Shown here piece by piece: positions 1-6,551 of a DNA stretch of 9,460 nt. The stretch's first letter is position 1. Every line of letters begins with the position of its first letter. Origin of the DNA: Saliniplasma sp046497075 (GTDB lineage: Archaea > Thermoplasmatota > Thermoplasmata > Halarchaeoplasmatales > Halarchaeoplasmataceae); NCBI GenBank assembly GCA_046497075.1, contig JAWOGF010000022.1:1-9460 (forward strand). The letters run 5' to 3'. The notes beneath the pieces were generated by a model, which saw only the letters and a list, made by a program, of their open reading frames with translations, was not told the origin of the DNA and searched no databases. The position numbers were made by a program, and so were the translations under genes.

Positions 1-1
1 A

Positions 2-75
2 TGCAGGCGACGGGATTCGAACCCGTGCAATGAGCTTGGAAGGCTCAGATCCTAACCAGACTAGATCACGCCTGC
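2..75 (-). tRNA. tRNA-Gly, anticodon TCC
   Basis: Read on the minus strand this folds as a complete cloverleaf. The 7-bp acceptor stem is GCAGGCG/CGCCTGC, and the 4-bp D stem includes one T-G wobble. The anticodon stem is TGAGC/GCTCA with loop CTTCCAA, so the anticodon is TCC (plus-strand positions 38-40), reading GGA glycine codons. A 4-base variable loop follows, then the T stem ACGGG/CCCGT with loop TTCGAAT. The discriminator is A (position 2). The next base is T, so the 3' CCA is not encoded, as is common in archaea. There is no intron. The gene abuts the window edge, so its downstream terminator is not visible. Confidence 0.96.
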
Positions 76-89
76 TTGTGTGAGATGGG

Positions 90-99
90 ATAAATATAC
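90..99 (-). promoter_or_regulatory. candidate TATA box for tRNA-Gly
   Basis: On the minus strand the segment reads GTATATTTAT, a good archaeal TATA-like match. Its centre is only about 20 bases upstream of the mature tRNA 5' end, slightly closer than the usual 25-27. A weaker A/T stretch at about 103-112 would put transcription start a few bases upstream of the mature end instead. Either could be the real box. Confidence 0.4.
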
Positions 100-221
100 G
101 GGTATTATTAATCCTTTTGGCCCTTGGACGAATAACTCAGACCGTTTTTAATGTATTTTTTATAGAAATCACTTGAAAAAGGGTTGGAAAGACGTCAGTT
201 CTTCCGATAAATTTTTATGCA

Positions 222-231
222 TACTTATTAA
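222..231 (+). promoter_or_regulatory. TATA-like promoter element of sepF
   Basis: The sequence TACTTATTAA is centred about 27-28 bases upstream of the sepF ATG at 256. Transcription would start at or within a few bases of the ATG, giving a leaderless or nearly leaderless mRNA. No Shine-Dalgarno precedes the ATG at a proper distance, which fits. Confidence 0.5.
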
Positions 232-255
232 TCTCCTTTTAGGAAGTGTAAAAAC

Positions 256-636
256 ATGATTAGTGATTTCATCAAGAAAAAGACTTCAAGAAAGAAGAAA
301 AAGAGCGATAAGCTCGGCTCGGAAGAGTACATAGATTTAGGGGAGTTGGTCGAGAAGAAAGACTTCGCTATGGAAGCGGATACACTCATAAAGATCGCTG
401 AAATCCATAGATTCGAGGATGTGAGAGATGTGGTCGATGAAGTATACGACGGAAACATCCTTTTGGTGGATACTGAAAGTATCGCGGGTAATAAAGAAGC
501 CATCAAAAGAGTCCACGAAGAATTGAAAGCGGCAGCTAGTGATATAAATGGAGATATCGCGGGGTTAGGAAACAACTTCGTAGCAGTGACTCCTGCTGGA
601 ATCGGGATAGATAGGAATAAAATAAAACCTTTTTAA
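256..636 (+). CDS. sepF: SepF-family cell division protein (archaeal type)
   Basis: A 126-aa protein of the SepF/DUF552 family. Archaeal SepF anchors FtsZ to the membrane at the division site. The N-terminus (residues 1-10) is a short amphipathic stretch followed by a lysine-rich segment (to about 17), matching the usual membrane-targeting sequence plus linker. The globular domain runs from about residue 43 (TLIKIAEI) through a helix and the strand NILLVDTE to the family's C-terminal signature INGDIAGLGNNFVAVTPAGI (97-116). Length is normal for archaeal SepF, which lacks the long linker of bacterial versions. The ATG at 256 is supported by a TATA box about 27 bases upstream. No ftsZ is nearby. 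The gene converges on mevalonate kinase with a 24-base gap. Confidence 0.9.
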   Translation: MISDFIKKKTSRKKKKSDKLGSEEYIDLGELVEKKDFAMEADTLIKIAEIHRFEDVRDVVDEVYDGNILLVDTESIAGNKEAIKRVHEELKAAASDINGDIAGLGNNFVAVTPAGIGIDRNKIKPF

Positions 637-660
637 AGTATATCTTCTTTTATTATATCT
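637..660 (+). terminator. pyrimidine/T-rich intergenic end of sepF
   Basis: The 24 bases between the convergent sepF and mevalonate kinase stop codons are T-rich on the plus strand (TCTTCTTTTATTATATCT). There is no stem-loop. Archaeal termination often uses T-rich tracts alone, so this is a plausible but weak terminator. Confidence 0.35.
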
Positions 661-1602
661 TCAGAAAGAGGTATCCTCGACTTCTAGACCGATATCGCTC
701 GCTTTCAAGATATAGGGTTTCCCACCCCTTCTACTTATTACCTCTGCTACTAATTCCGGTTCTTCTGTTATCGCGATCATAGACCCCCCTCCACCTGCAC
801 CAGTCAATTTTGCACCATAACTATGTCTTTCTGCAGCTTTAACAAGAGAATCCAATTTGGGGTGGCTCACCCCTAATATAGACAACAACCGATGGTTCTC
901 ATTCATCAATCTTCCAACCTCATCAAGGTCACCTTCTTCTAAGGCCGAGCTTCCTTTCCGTACTAATTGTCCTATCTCACGTATTACATCTTTAGCAAAA
1001 TTGCTTTTATTGTAGAAACGTCTGACTTTATCTACTAATGGTCCTGTTGGAGCATGGACTCTCGTGTCTCCAACAACTATAGGGATATCTGGAATATCCC
1101 GGTGATGTATGTACCATTTTTTATCACCTTTCTCTATCCCCCATAAAAATTGTTTTGTCTTTTCTTTCGAAATCATGATGCCACTACCGTGTGTTGAAGT
1201 CGAGGTATCTATGGGACTAGCACCACCCTGGATATCATACTCGATCTCAAAAGACCTTTTAGCGATCTTTTCTCGGTCTATCTCATCCTGAATTTTACTA
1301 AGACACCCCACCGAAGAGACAGTCACAGCTGCAGAAGAACCTAATCCTGCACCGCTTGGTACTTCGCTGGTGGTCGTAATTTTCAAAGAACTGTTATAGC
1401 CCGACCTTTCGATAGATTCTAAAATGTATCCTTGGTGAATCTCATCGATTTTATAACCGTTTACAGTTGTTTCCTCTCCGTTTTTCTTAACTTCGCATGT
1501 GATCCGTTTATCTATGGCTAAGGAGATCGCTGGCTCTCCATAGACTACTGCATGCTCTCCGAACAAAATGACTTTACCAGGTGCTGAACACTTTACCATC
1601 AT
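661..1602 (-). CDS. mvk: mevalonate kinase (GHMP kinase family)
   Basis: Phosphorylates mevalonate with ATP to mevalonate-5-phosphate, the first kinase step from mevalonate towards isoprenoids and archaeal ether lipids; cytoplasmic. From the ATG at 1602 the protein is 313 aa, the usual archaeal length. Visible motifs are APGKVILFGEHAVVYGEPAI (7-26), the GHMP ATP-binding loop EVPSGAGLGSSAA (80-92), GGASPIDTSTSTHG (126-139) with the probable catalytic aspartate at 132, and the C-terminal TGAGGGG loop (267-273). A TTG four codons further upstream (1614) also opens the frame. The TATA box at 1626-1635 predicts transcription start near 1604, favouring ATG 1602 or the adjacent ATG 1599. The motifs fit mevalonate kinase rather than homoserine or galactokinase. 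It has its own promoter although htpX lies just upstream on the same strand. Confidence 0.93.
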   Translation of the reverse strand: MMVKCSAPGKVILFGEHAVVYGEPAISLAIDKRITCEVKKNGEETTVNGYKIDEIHQGYILESIERSGYNSSLKITTTSEVPSGAGLGSSAAVTVSSVGCLSKIQDEIDREKIAKRSFEIEYDIQGGASPIDTSTSTHGSGIMISKEKTKQFLWGIEKGDKKWYIHHRDIPDIPIVVGDTRVHAPTGPLVDKVRRFYNKSNFAKDVIREIGQLVRKGSSALEEGDLDEVGRLMNENHRLLSILGVSHPKLDSLVKAAERHSYGAKLTGAGGGGSMIAITEEPELVAEVISRRGGKPYILKASDIGLEVEDTSF

Positions 1603-1612
1603 TATCCCTAAC

Positions 1613-1620
1613 AAAAAAAA
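1613..1620 (-). terminator. T8 tract downstream of htpX
   Basis: On the minus strand eight consecutive T residues lie 22-29 bases after the htpX stop codon. This suits an archaeal poly-T terminator. The tract sits between the mevalonate kinase TATA box and its start codon, so the end of one unit overlaps the start of the next. Confidence 0.45.
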
Positions 1621-1625
1621 GGTAC

Positions 1626-1635
1626 TTATATATTC
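1626..1635 (-). promoter_or_regulatory. TATA box of mevalonate kinase
   Basis: The minus strand reads GAATATATAA here, a strong TATA match. Its centre is about 28 bases from the ATG at 1602, so the transcript should be leaderless. Confidence 0.6.
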
Positions 1636-1641
1636 TCACGG

Positions 1642-2502
1642 TCATAGGTAACTGAAATCAGCGGCCATCTCTCTTAGATTTTTGACTCTTTCCTTCATAG
1701 GTGGATGTGTAGAAAATAGTTTAACAAAGGTACTTATGGTGAAAGGGTTAACGATAAAAAGTGAAGCAGTTGTTGGATTTTGTTTCTTCAAGGGATTTTT
1801 TTTATTAGCCTGTTCTAATTTTTCAAGTGCATCCGCCAAGGCATTCGGATTTTTGCTTATCCTAGCTCCTTCCTCATCTGCGTTGTATTCTCTTTTCCTC
1901 GATATCGCCATCTTTATTATTATGGCACCTATAGGAGCTAATATCATCGCTAATAGAAAGATAGGGTTCATCCTTCTTCGACTGAAGAACATCTGGAACC
2001 AAACCATTCTAGCCATGATTGTAACTGCTCCGGCAAGGGTAGCTGCCAAACTCATGACCAGCATATCTCTATTCTTAATATGTGCTACTTCGTGTGCTAT
2101 TACACCTTTCAGTTCCTCCTCCTTGAGTGTTCTTAAAAGACCTTGTGATGCTGCAACTACTGCATTGTCCTCATTTCTTCCGGTAGCAAATGCGTTAGGA
2201 ATATCCATGGGTAATATGGCGACCTTTGGCATCTTTATATCCGCTTCGTATGCAACTTCTTTGACTATTTTGAAAAGTTTAGGATTATCAGATTCTTCGA
2301 TGGGCTTAGCGTTATAATGTCTAAGTATTAACTTATGGCTGTAGAAATACGATATCAGGTTCATAACTGCGGCTATAGCCAAAAAGATGAGGGTTCCAAA
2401 AATCCAGTTGCCCATGAAGTATCCGCCTAGAAGGTAACCGATCCCAACCATGAAGATCATCATGAACGCTAGTAACCCACCAGTTTTTGCTCTATATCCC
2501 AT
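1642..2502 (-). CDS. htpX: HtpX-like membrane zinc metalloprotease (M48)
   Basis: An integral membrane endopeptidase of the M48B/HtpX family, thought to degrade misfolded membrane proteins with its active site on the cytoplasmic side. Length is 286 aa, normal for the family. Two N-terminal membrane helices (about 10-29 and 33-53) precede the zinc motif HEVAH (137-141) within LKGVIAHEVAHIKNRD. Two further hydrophobic segments follow (about 150-171 and 181-200). The third zinc ligand is probably Glu205 in SRKREYNADEEGARIS, and FSTHPPMKERV (263-273) is the usual C-terminal signature. All catalytic residues are present. The ATG at 2502 lies a few bases after the start site predicted from the TATA box at 2529-2538. 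The gene is 54 bases downstream of the PAP2 gene but has its own promoter. Confidence 0.93.
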   Translation of the reverse strand: MGYRAKTGGLLAFMMIFMVGIGYLLGGYFMGNWIFGTLIFLAIAAVMNLISYFYSHKLILRHYNAKPIEESDNPKLFKIVKEVAYEADIKMPKVAILPMDIPNAFATGRNEDNAVVAASQGLLRTLKEEELKGVIAHEVAHIKNRDMLVMSLAATLAGAVTIMARMVWFQMFFSRRRMNPIFLLAMILAPIGAIIIKMAISRKREYNADEEGARISKNPNALADALEKLEQANKKNPLKKQNPTTASLFIVNPFTISTFVKLFSTHPPMKERVKNLREMAADFSYL

Positions 2503-2528
2503 ATCAAATATGAATGGAGATAATGTCG

Positions 2529-2538
2529 TTAATAAACC
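2529..2538 (-). promoter_or_regulatory. TATA-like promoter element of htpX
   Basis: The minus strand reads GGTTTATTAA, centred about 31 bases upstream of the htpX ATG. Predicted transcription start is around 2508, giving a leader of about six bases. Confidence 0.5.
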
Positions 2539-2556
2539 TTTCGTTCAACTAACCTT

Positions 2557-3408
2557 TTATTTATTGACAGATCTATTCTTGAAGCTCTCCGTCCACTTTT
2601 CAAAAGGTTTTGTAATTTTATCAAAAACAATATCAGATCTACCATTCGAAGTCGACCAGTAAGCAAAGATAGCAACAGCTATACCTGCAGGGATATCGAT
2701 CAACCAGTGGATCCCTAGGTATAGGATCACGAAACCAGTTATGATAACAAAAATAAAACCCATAATCTGAAGTTTTCTTAAACCAGTTCTGTATTTGGCT
2801 ATAAGAGTTATGGTAAGGGGAATACTGATATGACCACTAGGGAAGCAGTTGGATTGTCTATTTGTTAATAGAACTACCGCCTCGTATTGAGGAATATCGT
2901 ACAGAAGGGCTTGAACTTCTCCAGGCCGATAGTATGAAGTGACAAGAACATGAAGTAAAAAATATCCAGGTAGTAAGAACATATAATTTACAGCTAAGGC
3001 TTTACAAAATTGTTCGAATATATCGAGTTCACACCTTATCAGGAAAAATATAGGAGCGAAAATAACGAAATACGATAGACCGAGGATGTAAAAGATCGAC
3101 GAGGCGTGGATCAAGTAATAATTGTCTAAGGTTTGCTGTAACCAGACTACGTGTCCTACGCCTTCTAAACTGTAAAACCACCATGTTACTCTGAATCCGG
3201 GTGGATGAATATCATGAATAAAATTCTCCAATTGCAGTAGTCCTAGTACGATTAAAAGGATCAAAAAGCCACCCCTAGCTTTCCATATGTTAGATTTGAT
3301 CGATTTTAGGTCCGTCTTACCGTCCTCATCGAAGATTATGAAAGATATCCCTAGGAGTATGACAAGTCCTGGTATGAACCAAAGTAGTCCTCTGTACAGT
3401 GGAGACAT
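2557..3408 (-). CDS. PAP2-superfamily membrane phosphatase/phosphotransferase
   Basis: A 283-aa polytopic membrane protein with about six hydrophobic segments (about 8-26, 47-60, 104-124, 139-156, 194-204 with flanks, 214-232, and 236-250). The PAP2 acid-phosphatase signatures are visible: NCFPSGHISIP (187-197) with catalytic His193, and YLGIHWLIDIPAG (230-242) with His234 and Asp238. The arginine in SYYRPGE (161) may serve the first, least conserved phosphate-binding motif. Members dephosphorylate lipid phosphates or transfer phospho-headgroups. The layout recalls the inositol-phosphotransferase-like branch (Aur1/PAP2_3), so archaeal lipid headgroup chemistry is possible, but the substrate cannot be read from the sequence. 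The ATG at 3408 fits the TATA box at 3436-3446. It diverges from priS. Confidence 0.82.
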   Translation of the reverse strand: MSPLYRGLLWFIPGLVILLGISFIIFDEDGKTDLKSIKSNIWKARGGFLILLIVLGLLQLENFIHDIHPPGFRVTWWFYSLEGVGHVVWLQQTLDNYYLIHASSIFYILGLSYFVIFAPIFFLIRCELDIFEQFCKALAVNYMFLLPGYFLLHVLVTSYYRPGEVQALLYDIPQYEAVVLLTNRQSNCFPSGHISIPLTITLIAKYRTGLRKLQIMGFIFVIITGFVILYLGIHWLIDIPAGIAVAIFAYWSTSNGRSDIVFDKITKPFEKWTESFKNRSVNK

Positions 3409-3435
3409 TTTTATCTTTCTGACTTAACTAAAGCA

Positions 3436-3446
3436 CCTTATAAATC
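3436..3446 (-). promoter_or_regulatory. TATA box of the PAP2 gene
   Basis: The minus strand reads GATTTATAAGG, a clear archaeal TATA match with a purine-rich stretch just upstream that could serve as the BRE. Its centre predicts transcription start near 3415, about seven bases before the ATG. Confidence 0.55.
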
Positions 3447-3467
3447 TTTTTTCTTCAGAAGATCAGT

Positions 3468-3480
3468 AAAATCTATTATC
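3468..3480 (+). promoter_or_regulatory. weak candidate promoter of priS
   Basis: An A/T-rich stretch (AAAATCTATTATC) about 35-47 bases before the priS ATG is the only TATA-like candidate in this divergent intergenic region. It would give a leader of about 13 bases. A small palindrome CCCCTTTGGGG (about 3480-3490) lies between it and the start and could be incidental. Confidence 0.25.
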
Positions 3481-3514
3481 CCCTTTGGGGATTGACTGTC
3501 GTGGATACTGAGAT

Positions 3515-4753
3515 ATGAATACTGAAGTAAAAACTAGAAGATTCTTATCGAGGGTGCTAAGGGACCATTACAGGAGTGTAGATCTTTATCTGCCATATAG
3601 ATTTACTAGAAGGGAATTCGCATTTGTATATATGGGGGGGAAGGGTATGCATAGACCCGTGGGATTCTCGACTAGGAAAGAAGCGTCTGATTTCCTCATA
3701 AAAAAAACACCGCTGCACGCCTACTATTCTACTGCCTACTATTCTGATCCAAAGGTTCCGATGAAAAATAAAGAGTGGCTTGGAGCTGACCTCGTATTCG
3801 ACCTGGATGCAGACCATCTACCGGGGGGCGATCAGTTAACTTATCCTGAGCAGCTCAAAGAAGTAAAAAAGAAGACACAATTACTGGTCCACGATTTTCT
3901 ATTAGATGATTTCGGGATCGATGAAAACGAACTATATCTCTATTTTTCAGGACATCGTGGGTACCATATCCATATCAGAAATAGAAAGGTCTTACAGATG
4001 TCTAGTCAAGCAAGGAGAGAGATAGTGGATTATATCACGGGGATAGGATTGGACCTTGAAGTCATATTGCCATATGAGAACATCAAGATTGGTCAATTTA
4101 AAGATATAGATAATATAAAAAAGGCACTGAGGCTTCCCGATGAAAAGGAGGGGGGTTGGAGAAAAAAAACGAGAAAACTCACCTTTGATTTACTCGAGAG
4201 ATGGAATAAGAGGAGTAAGGAGAAAGTCATCGAGGAGATGGAGGAAAAACATGGTGTAGGACCGAAGACCGCATCCGGCTTATATGAGGACCTATTCACG
4301 AGAGATAAGTGGAAAACCATTCTAGAAAGCGGTGTTTTAGATGTCTTTTCAGAGAATCAAAGGATGGTTAACGCTTCGACTTTCAAAAAGATAATAGAAG
4401 GTGTATTGAAAGAAGAAAATGTACTGGAGATCGGTTCTAAGATCATCGGGACCACTGACGAACCCGTAACTGGGGATATCAAAAGATTGATCAGGCTACC
4501 CACGTCGATACATGGTGGGTCATTTTTGAAAGTGACTCCTATACAACTCGACGAATTCGATGGTTTTGATCCTCTTAAAGAGGCTGTACCTGAGTGCTTA
4601 TCCTGTGAAAAAAAGGACTTAGTTGTGGACAAACTCCCTAGATTGGAGACGATTGATGTAGCTGGTGAGACTATTGAGTTTAAGAGGGAGATGAGAGTAA
4701 CTGAGGCGGCAGCCCCCTTCATCATATCAAAATTTGGAGCGAAACTCCTATAA
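3515..4753 (+). CDS. priS: DNA primase small (catalytic) subunit PriS
   Basis: Catalytic subunit of the archaeal/eukaryotic-type primase, which makes primers for DNA replication with PriL (not in this window). Length is 412 aa, somewhat longer than many PriS. The two metal-binding aspartates are in LVFDLDADH (Asp96, Asp98). The nucleotide-binding signature YFSGHRGYHIHI is at 143-154. The third conserved aspartate is probably Asp321 in DIKRLIRLPTSIHGGS. The cysteine-rich zinc knuckle that follows DLDAD in Thermococcales PriS is absent; the only cysteines are a CxxC pair at 361/364. This knuckle-less form resembles haloarchaeal and Thermoplasmata enzymes from memory. The ATG at 3515 is the first start in frame. 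GINS genes often follow priS in archaea, but here an unrelated membrane protein does. Confidence 0.94.
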   Translation: MNTEVKTRRFLSRVLRDHYRSVDLYLPYRFTRREFAFVYMGGKGMHRPVGFSTRKEASDFLIKKTPLHAYYSTAYYSDPKVPMKNKEWLGADLVFDLDADHLPGGDQLTYPEQLKEVKKKTQLLVHDFLLDDFGIDENELYLYFSGHRGYHIHIRNRKVLQMSSQARREIVDYITGIGLDLEVILPYENIKIGQFKDIDNIKKALRLPDEKEGGWRKKTRKLTFDLLERWNKRSKEKVIEEMEEKHGVGPKTASGLYEDLFTRDKWKTILESGVLDVFSENQRMVNASTFKKIIEGVLKEENVLEIGSKIIGTTDEPVTGDIKRLIRLPTSIHGGSFLKVTPIQLDEFDGFDPLKEAVPECLSCEKKDLVVDKLPRLETIDVAGETIEFKREMRVTEAAAPFIISKFGAKLL

Positions 4754-4797
4754 ATGAATATGACATTATAGTATCTAAAATATACAGGATGAGAAGA

Positions 4798-4802
4798 GGA
4801 GG
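4798..4802 (+). promoter_or_regulatory. Shine-Dalgarno GGAGG before the 4811 gene
   Basis: GGAGG lies 8 bases before the ATG at 4811, within a purine-rich run. This is the internal-gene initiation mode of the window and suggests translation from a leadered transcript, probably read through from priS. A TATA-like AAAATATAC at about 4777-4785 could alternatively give a separate, nearly leaderless start. Confidence 0.55.
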
Positions 4803-4810
4803 AGAAGAGG

Positions 4811-5650
4811 ATGAAAGGGGATTATGATCGATTAGAAGGAACATATAAATTAGCGGGATTAAAGAGATTGGAAAGGTTCGCATATGTAGTTCAAACCATC
4901 GGTATAATCGCTACATTTGCGTTTCTAGTCTATATTGGCGGAGCGATGCTAAATCCCTTTTACCTTCCTATCTTTTGGGCCATCTTAGCAGCTTTGATAT
5001 GGATATTTGTGTTATCTTTAGAAGCCATTGCTTTCAGGTTGATCGAGATCAAAAAGCGTGACAGTGAAAGCGCCAAGTTTTTGATGGCTGATAGATCAAT
5101 GAAAAAAGCATATACAATTATCATCGTGACTCTGATCGCATTCGCTGTGGTTTTTGTCCCTTTTTTTACAGAACAGATGGAAGATATTAATAAGATGGAT
5201 GGGGAGATGGAACTTCTCGGCGGTGAAAATAGGGAGGACAAGACACAATTTACCTCCCGCGGTAGATTCGATTTTTTGAAGGTAGATGAAATCAATCTCG
5301 AGGTATCAGGTGATATAGAAGGGAGTATAAATGTGTTCATCTTAAAGGAAGAAACGTACAGATCTGGGGAGACCGATTATGGCCCTGGAGAGATAGTAAA
5401 TCCCGATAATACGGAATTCAACGATCATTTTTCATTCGATATGCCCGATAGGGATTTTGGTGAGTATTACATCGTTTTACAGGCTGATGAAAGAGTCTAT
5501 GTCCAGTATGAAGTGAATTATATCATACCTGAACACATCACCAGCCCCCTATCTATTGTATTCATGGTCTTTGTGATCTCACAATCAGCATGGGCTATAA
5601 CACTTTACCCGATAAAGAAGAAACACTCTGAAGACGCCATATATAGATGA
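4811..5650 (+). CDS. uncharacterised four-helix membrane protein with extracytoplasmic domain
   Basis: I do not recognise the family. The 279-aa protein has two close N-terminal membrane helices (about 25-46 and 50-76), a basic cytoplasmic stretch (80-99), a third helix (about 100-120), a soluble region of about 125 residues, and a C-terminal helix (about 244-266) ending in a lysine-rich tail. By the positive-inside rule residues 121-243 lie outside the cell. That region is acidic with alternating polar/hydrophobic strands (such as EINLEVSGDIEGSINVFIL and YYIVLQADERVYVQYEV), so it is probably a beta-sandwich. No catalytic motif or cysteine pair is seen. It is 57 bases after priS, with a good Shine-Dalgarno, so likely co-transcribed. 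Its stop TGA directly abuts the convergent radical SAM stop. Confidence 0.8.
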   Translation: MKGDYDRLEGTYKLAGLKRLERFAYVVQTIGIIATFAFLVYIGGAMLNPFYLPIFWAILAALIWIFVLSLEAIAFRLIEIKKRDSESAKFLMADRSMKKAYTIIIVTLIAFAVVFVPFFTEQMEDINKMDGEMELLGGENREDKTQFTSRGRFDFLKVDEINLEVSGDIEGSINVFILKEETYRSGETDYGPGEIVNPDNTEFNDHFSFDMPDRDFGEYYIVLQADERVYVQYEVNYIIPEHITSPLSIVFMVFVISQSAWAITLYPIKKKHSEDAIYR

Positions 5651-6460
5651 TCAAAAAGAGCAGCAAACGTTCTTTTCTATGACCTCATATCGCTCTTTGA
5701 CCCATTCCCTGGTTTTTTTTGTAGGTAGTACTATCCCTTGTATGCCTTTCTTTATAGCTTCAGTTTCGAGATCGTATCTCCCCCTCTCCCTCATACACCC
5801 GATGACTAGCTCTGAATCTGTTATTTCAATGGCAGTTTCTATAAAATCTAGTATATCTTGTTTTTGAACAGGATCACCCCAAAATGTTGGTATAAGAGAA
5901 TTGATTATGATCTTTTCGCTATCTTTGACCGCATCGAGTGCCCTATACTCTCCTTTGAGTTTTCCACCATGAAGACCCAGAGTGATATGAGGTACAGCGA
6001 TTAAACCCGCCTGTTCGATAAGTCTGTACCCCCTCTCAAAATCGGAAGGACTCGCATCTAGGTTATATACCTCTTTTATGGTTTCTTGACTTCCGATCAT
6101 ATCATAAGATATCATATCGACTTTGGCTTTTTTAAGACCAGCAGCCATATTTTCGTTCAATAAGCCGGTATGAACGTTGATCAATAGATCTGTATTCCGT
6201 TTGATTTTTTCTAACACATCGTAATACCCATCTAATGGAACCTTCCCTTCTTTATCAAACCCCCCGGATAAAAGAAATCCGTTGGCCCCTTTAGATGATA
6301 ATTTTTTACCGATGTTATTTAGCTTTTCTGGAGTTGAAACGTCGATCATGCTATTGAGAAAGTGTCCTTCACAGTGCTTGCACATCCTACTACACCTATC
6401 TCCAGTCACGGACAAACTGGGAAATTTCTTACCCGGATAATAGAATTTTACGACAGCCAT
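5651..6460 (-). CDS. radical SAM protein, biotin/lipoyl-synthase-related
   Basis: A 269-aa radical SAM enzyme. The [4Fe-4S] cluster motif is CX3CX2C (Cys23, Cys27, Cys30 in DRCSRMCKHCEGH). The SAM-contacting GGE-like motif is LLSGGFDKEG (63-72). A conserved-looking GCMRERGRYDLETEA segment (221-235) resembles the late GCxRP region of biotin-synthase-like proteins. The protein ends in VCCSF, giving a Cys266-Cys267 pair. Cys222 and the terminal pair could ligate an auxiliary cluster. From memory it matches the archaeal 'uncharacterised homologue of biotin synthase' group, which includes the split lipoyl synthase pair LipS1/LipS2 of Thermococcus, but I cannot assign it to either. No lipoate or biotin genes are adjacent. 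The ATG at 6460 is supported by a TATA box at 6483-6493, so the mRNA is essentially leaderless. Confidence 0.85.
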   Translation of the reverse strand: MAVVKFYYPGKKFPSLSVTGDRCSRMCKHCEGHFLNSMIDVSTPEKLNNIGKKLSSKGANGFLLSGGFDKEGKVPLDGYYDVLEKIKRNTDLLINVHTGLLNENMAAGLKKAKVDMISYDMIGSQETIKEVYNLDASPSDFERGYRLIEQAGLIAVPHITLGLHGGKLKGEYRALDAVKDSEKIIINSLIPTFWGDPVQKQDILDFIETAIEITDSELVIGCMRERGRYDLETEAIKKGIQGIVLPTKKTREWVKERYEVIEKNVCCSF

Positions 6461-6482
6461 ACGACTTACAATTTTAAATCGG

Positions 6483-6493
6483 TTATATATATA
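6483..6493 (-). promoter_or_regulatory. TATA box of the radical SAM gene
   Basis: The minus strand reads TATATATATAA, the strongest TATA match in the window. Its centre is about 28 bases from the ATG at 6460, predicting a leaderless transcript. It shares a 91-base divergent intergenic region with the promoter of the 6552 gene. Confidence 0.65.
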
Positions 6494-6518
6494 CTTGCTT
6501 GGATTTTCTTGGGAAATA

Positions 6519-6528
6519 GACTTATACC
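6519..6528 (+). promoter_or_regulatory. TATA-like promoter element of the 6552 gene
   Basis: GACTTATACC is centred about 28 bases upstream of the GTG start at 6552, so the predicted transcript begins at or just before the GTG. No Shine-Dalgarno precedes that GTG, which fits leaderless initiation. Confidence 0.5.
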
Positions 6529-6551
6529 TTTTTGTGAGTATTTAAATAACG

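Noticed and set aside
228..575. Minus-strand ORF opposite sepF
   Set aside because: It is an antisense shadow of the SepF coding sequence. Its run of phenylalanines is simply the complement of the lysine-rich N-terminal region.
1682..2317. Long plus-strand ORF of 211 codons
   Set aside because: It lies wholly antisense to htpX, whose catalytic motifs and family length are unambiguous. Its product is a hydrophobic, serine-rich translation typical of the reverse of a membrane protein gene.
3480..3490. CCCCTTTGGGG palindrome in the priS/PAP2 intergenic region as an operator
   Set aside because: The arms are only four bases of a single repeated nucleotide and there is no second copy in the window, so it is weak evidence for a binding site.
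4789..4827. Twelve-codon upstream ORF (ATG AGA AGA ...) overlapping the start of the 4811 gene
   Set aside because: The ATG lies in the purine-rich Shine-Dalgarno region, is out of frame with the real gene, and has no ribosome-binding site of its own. Nothing indicates translation.
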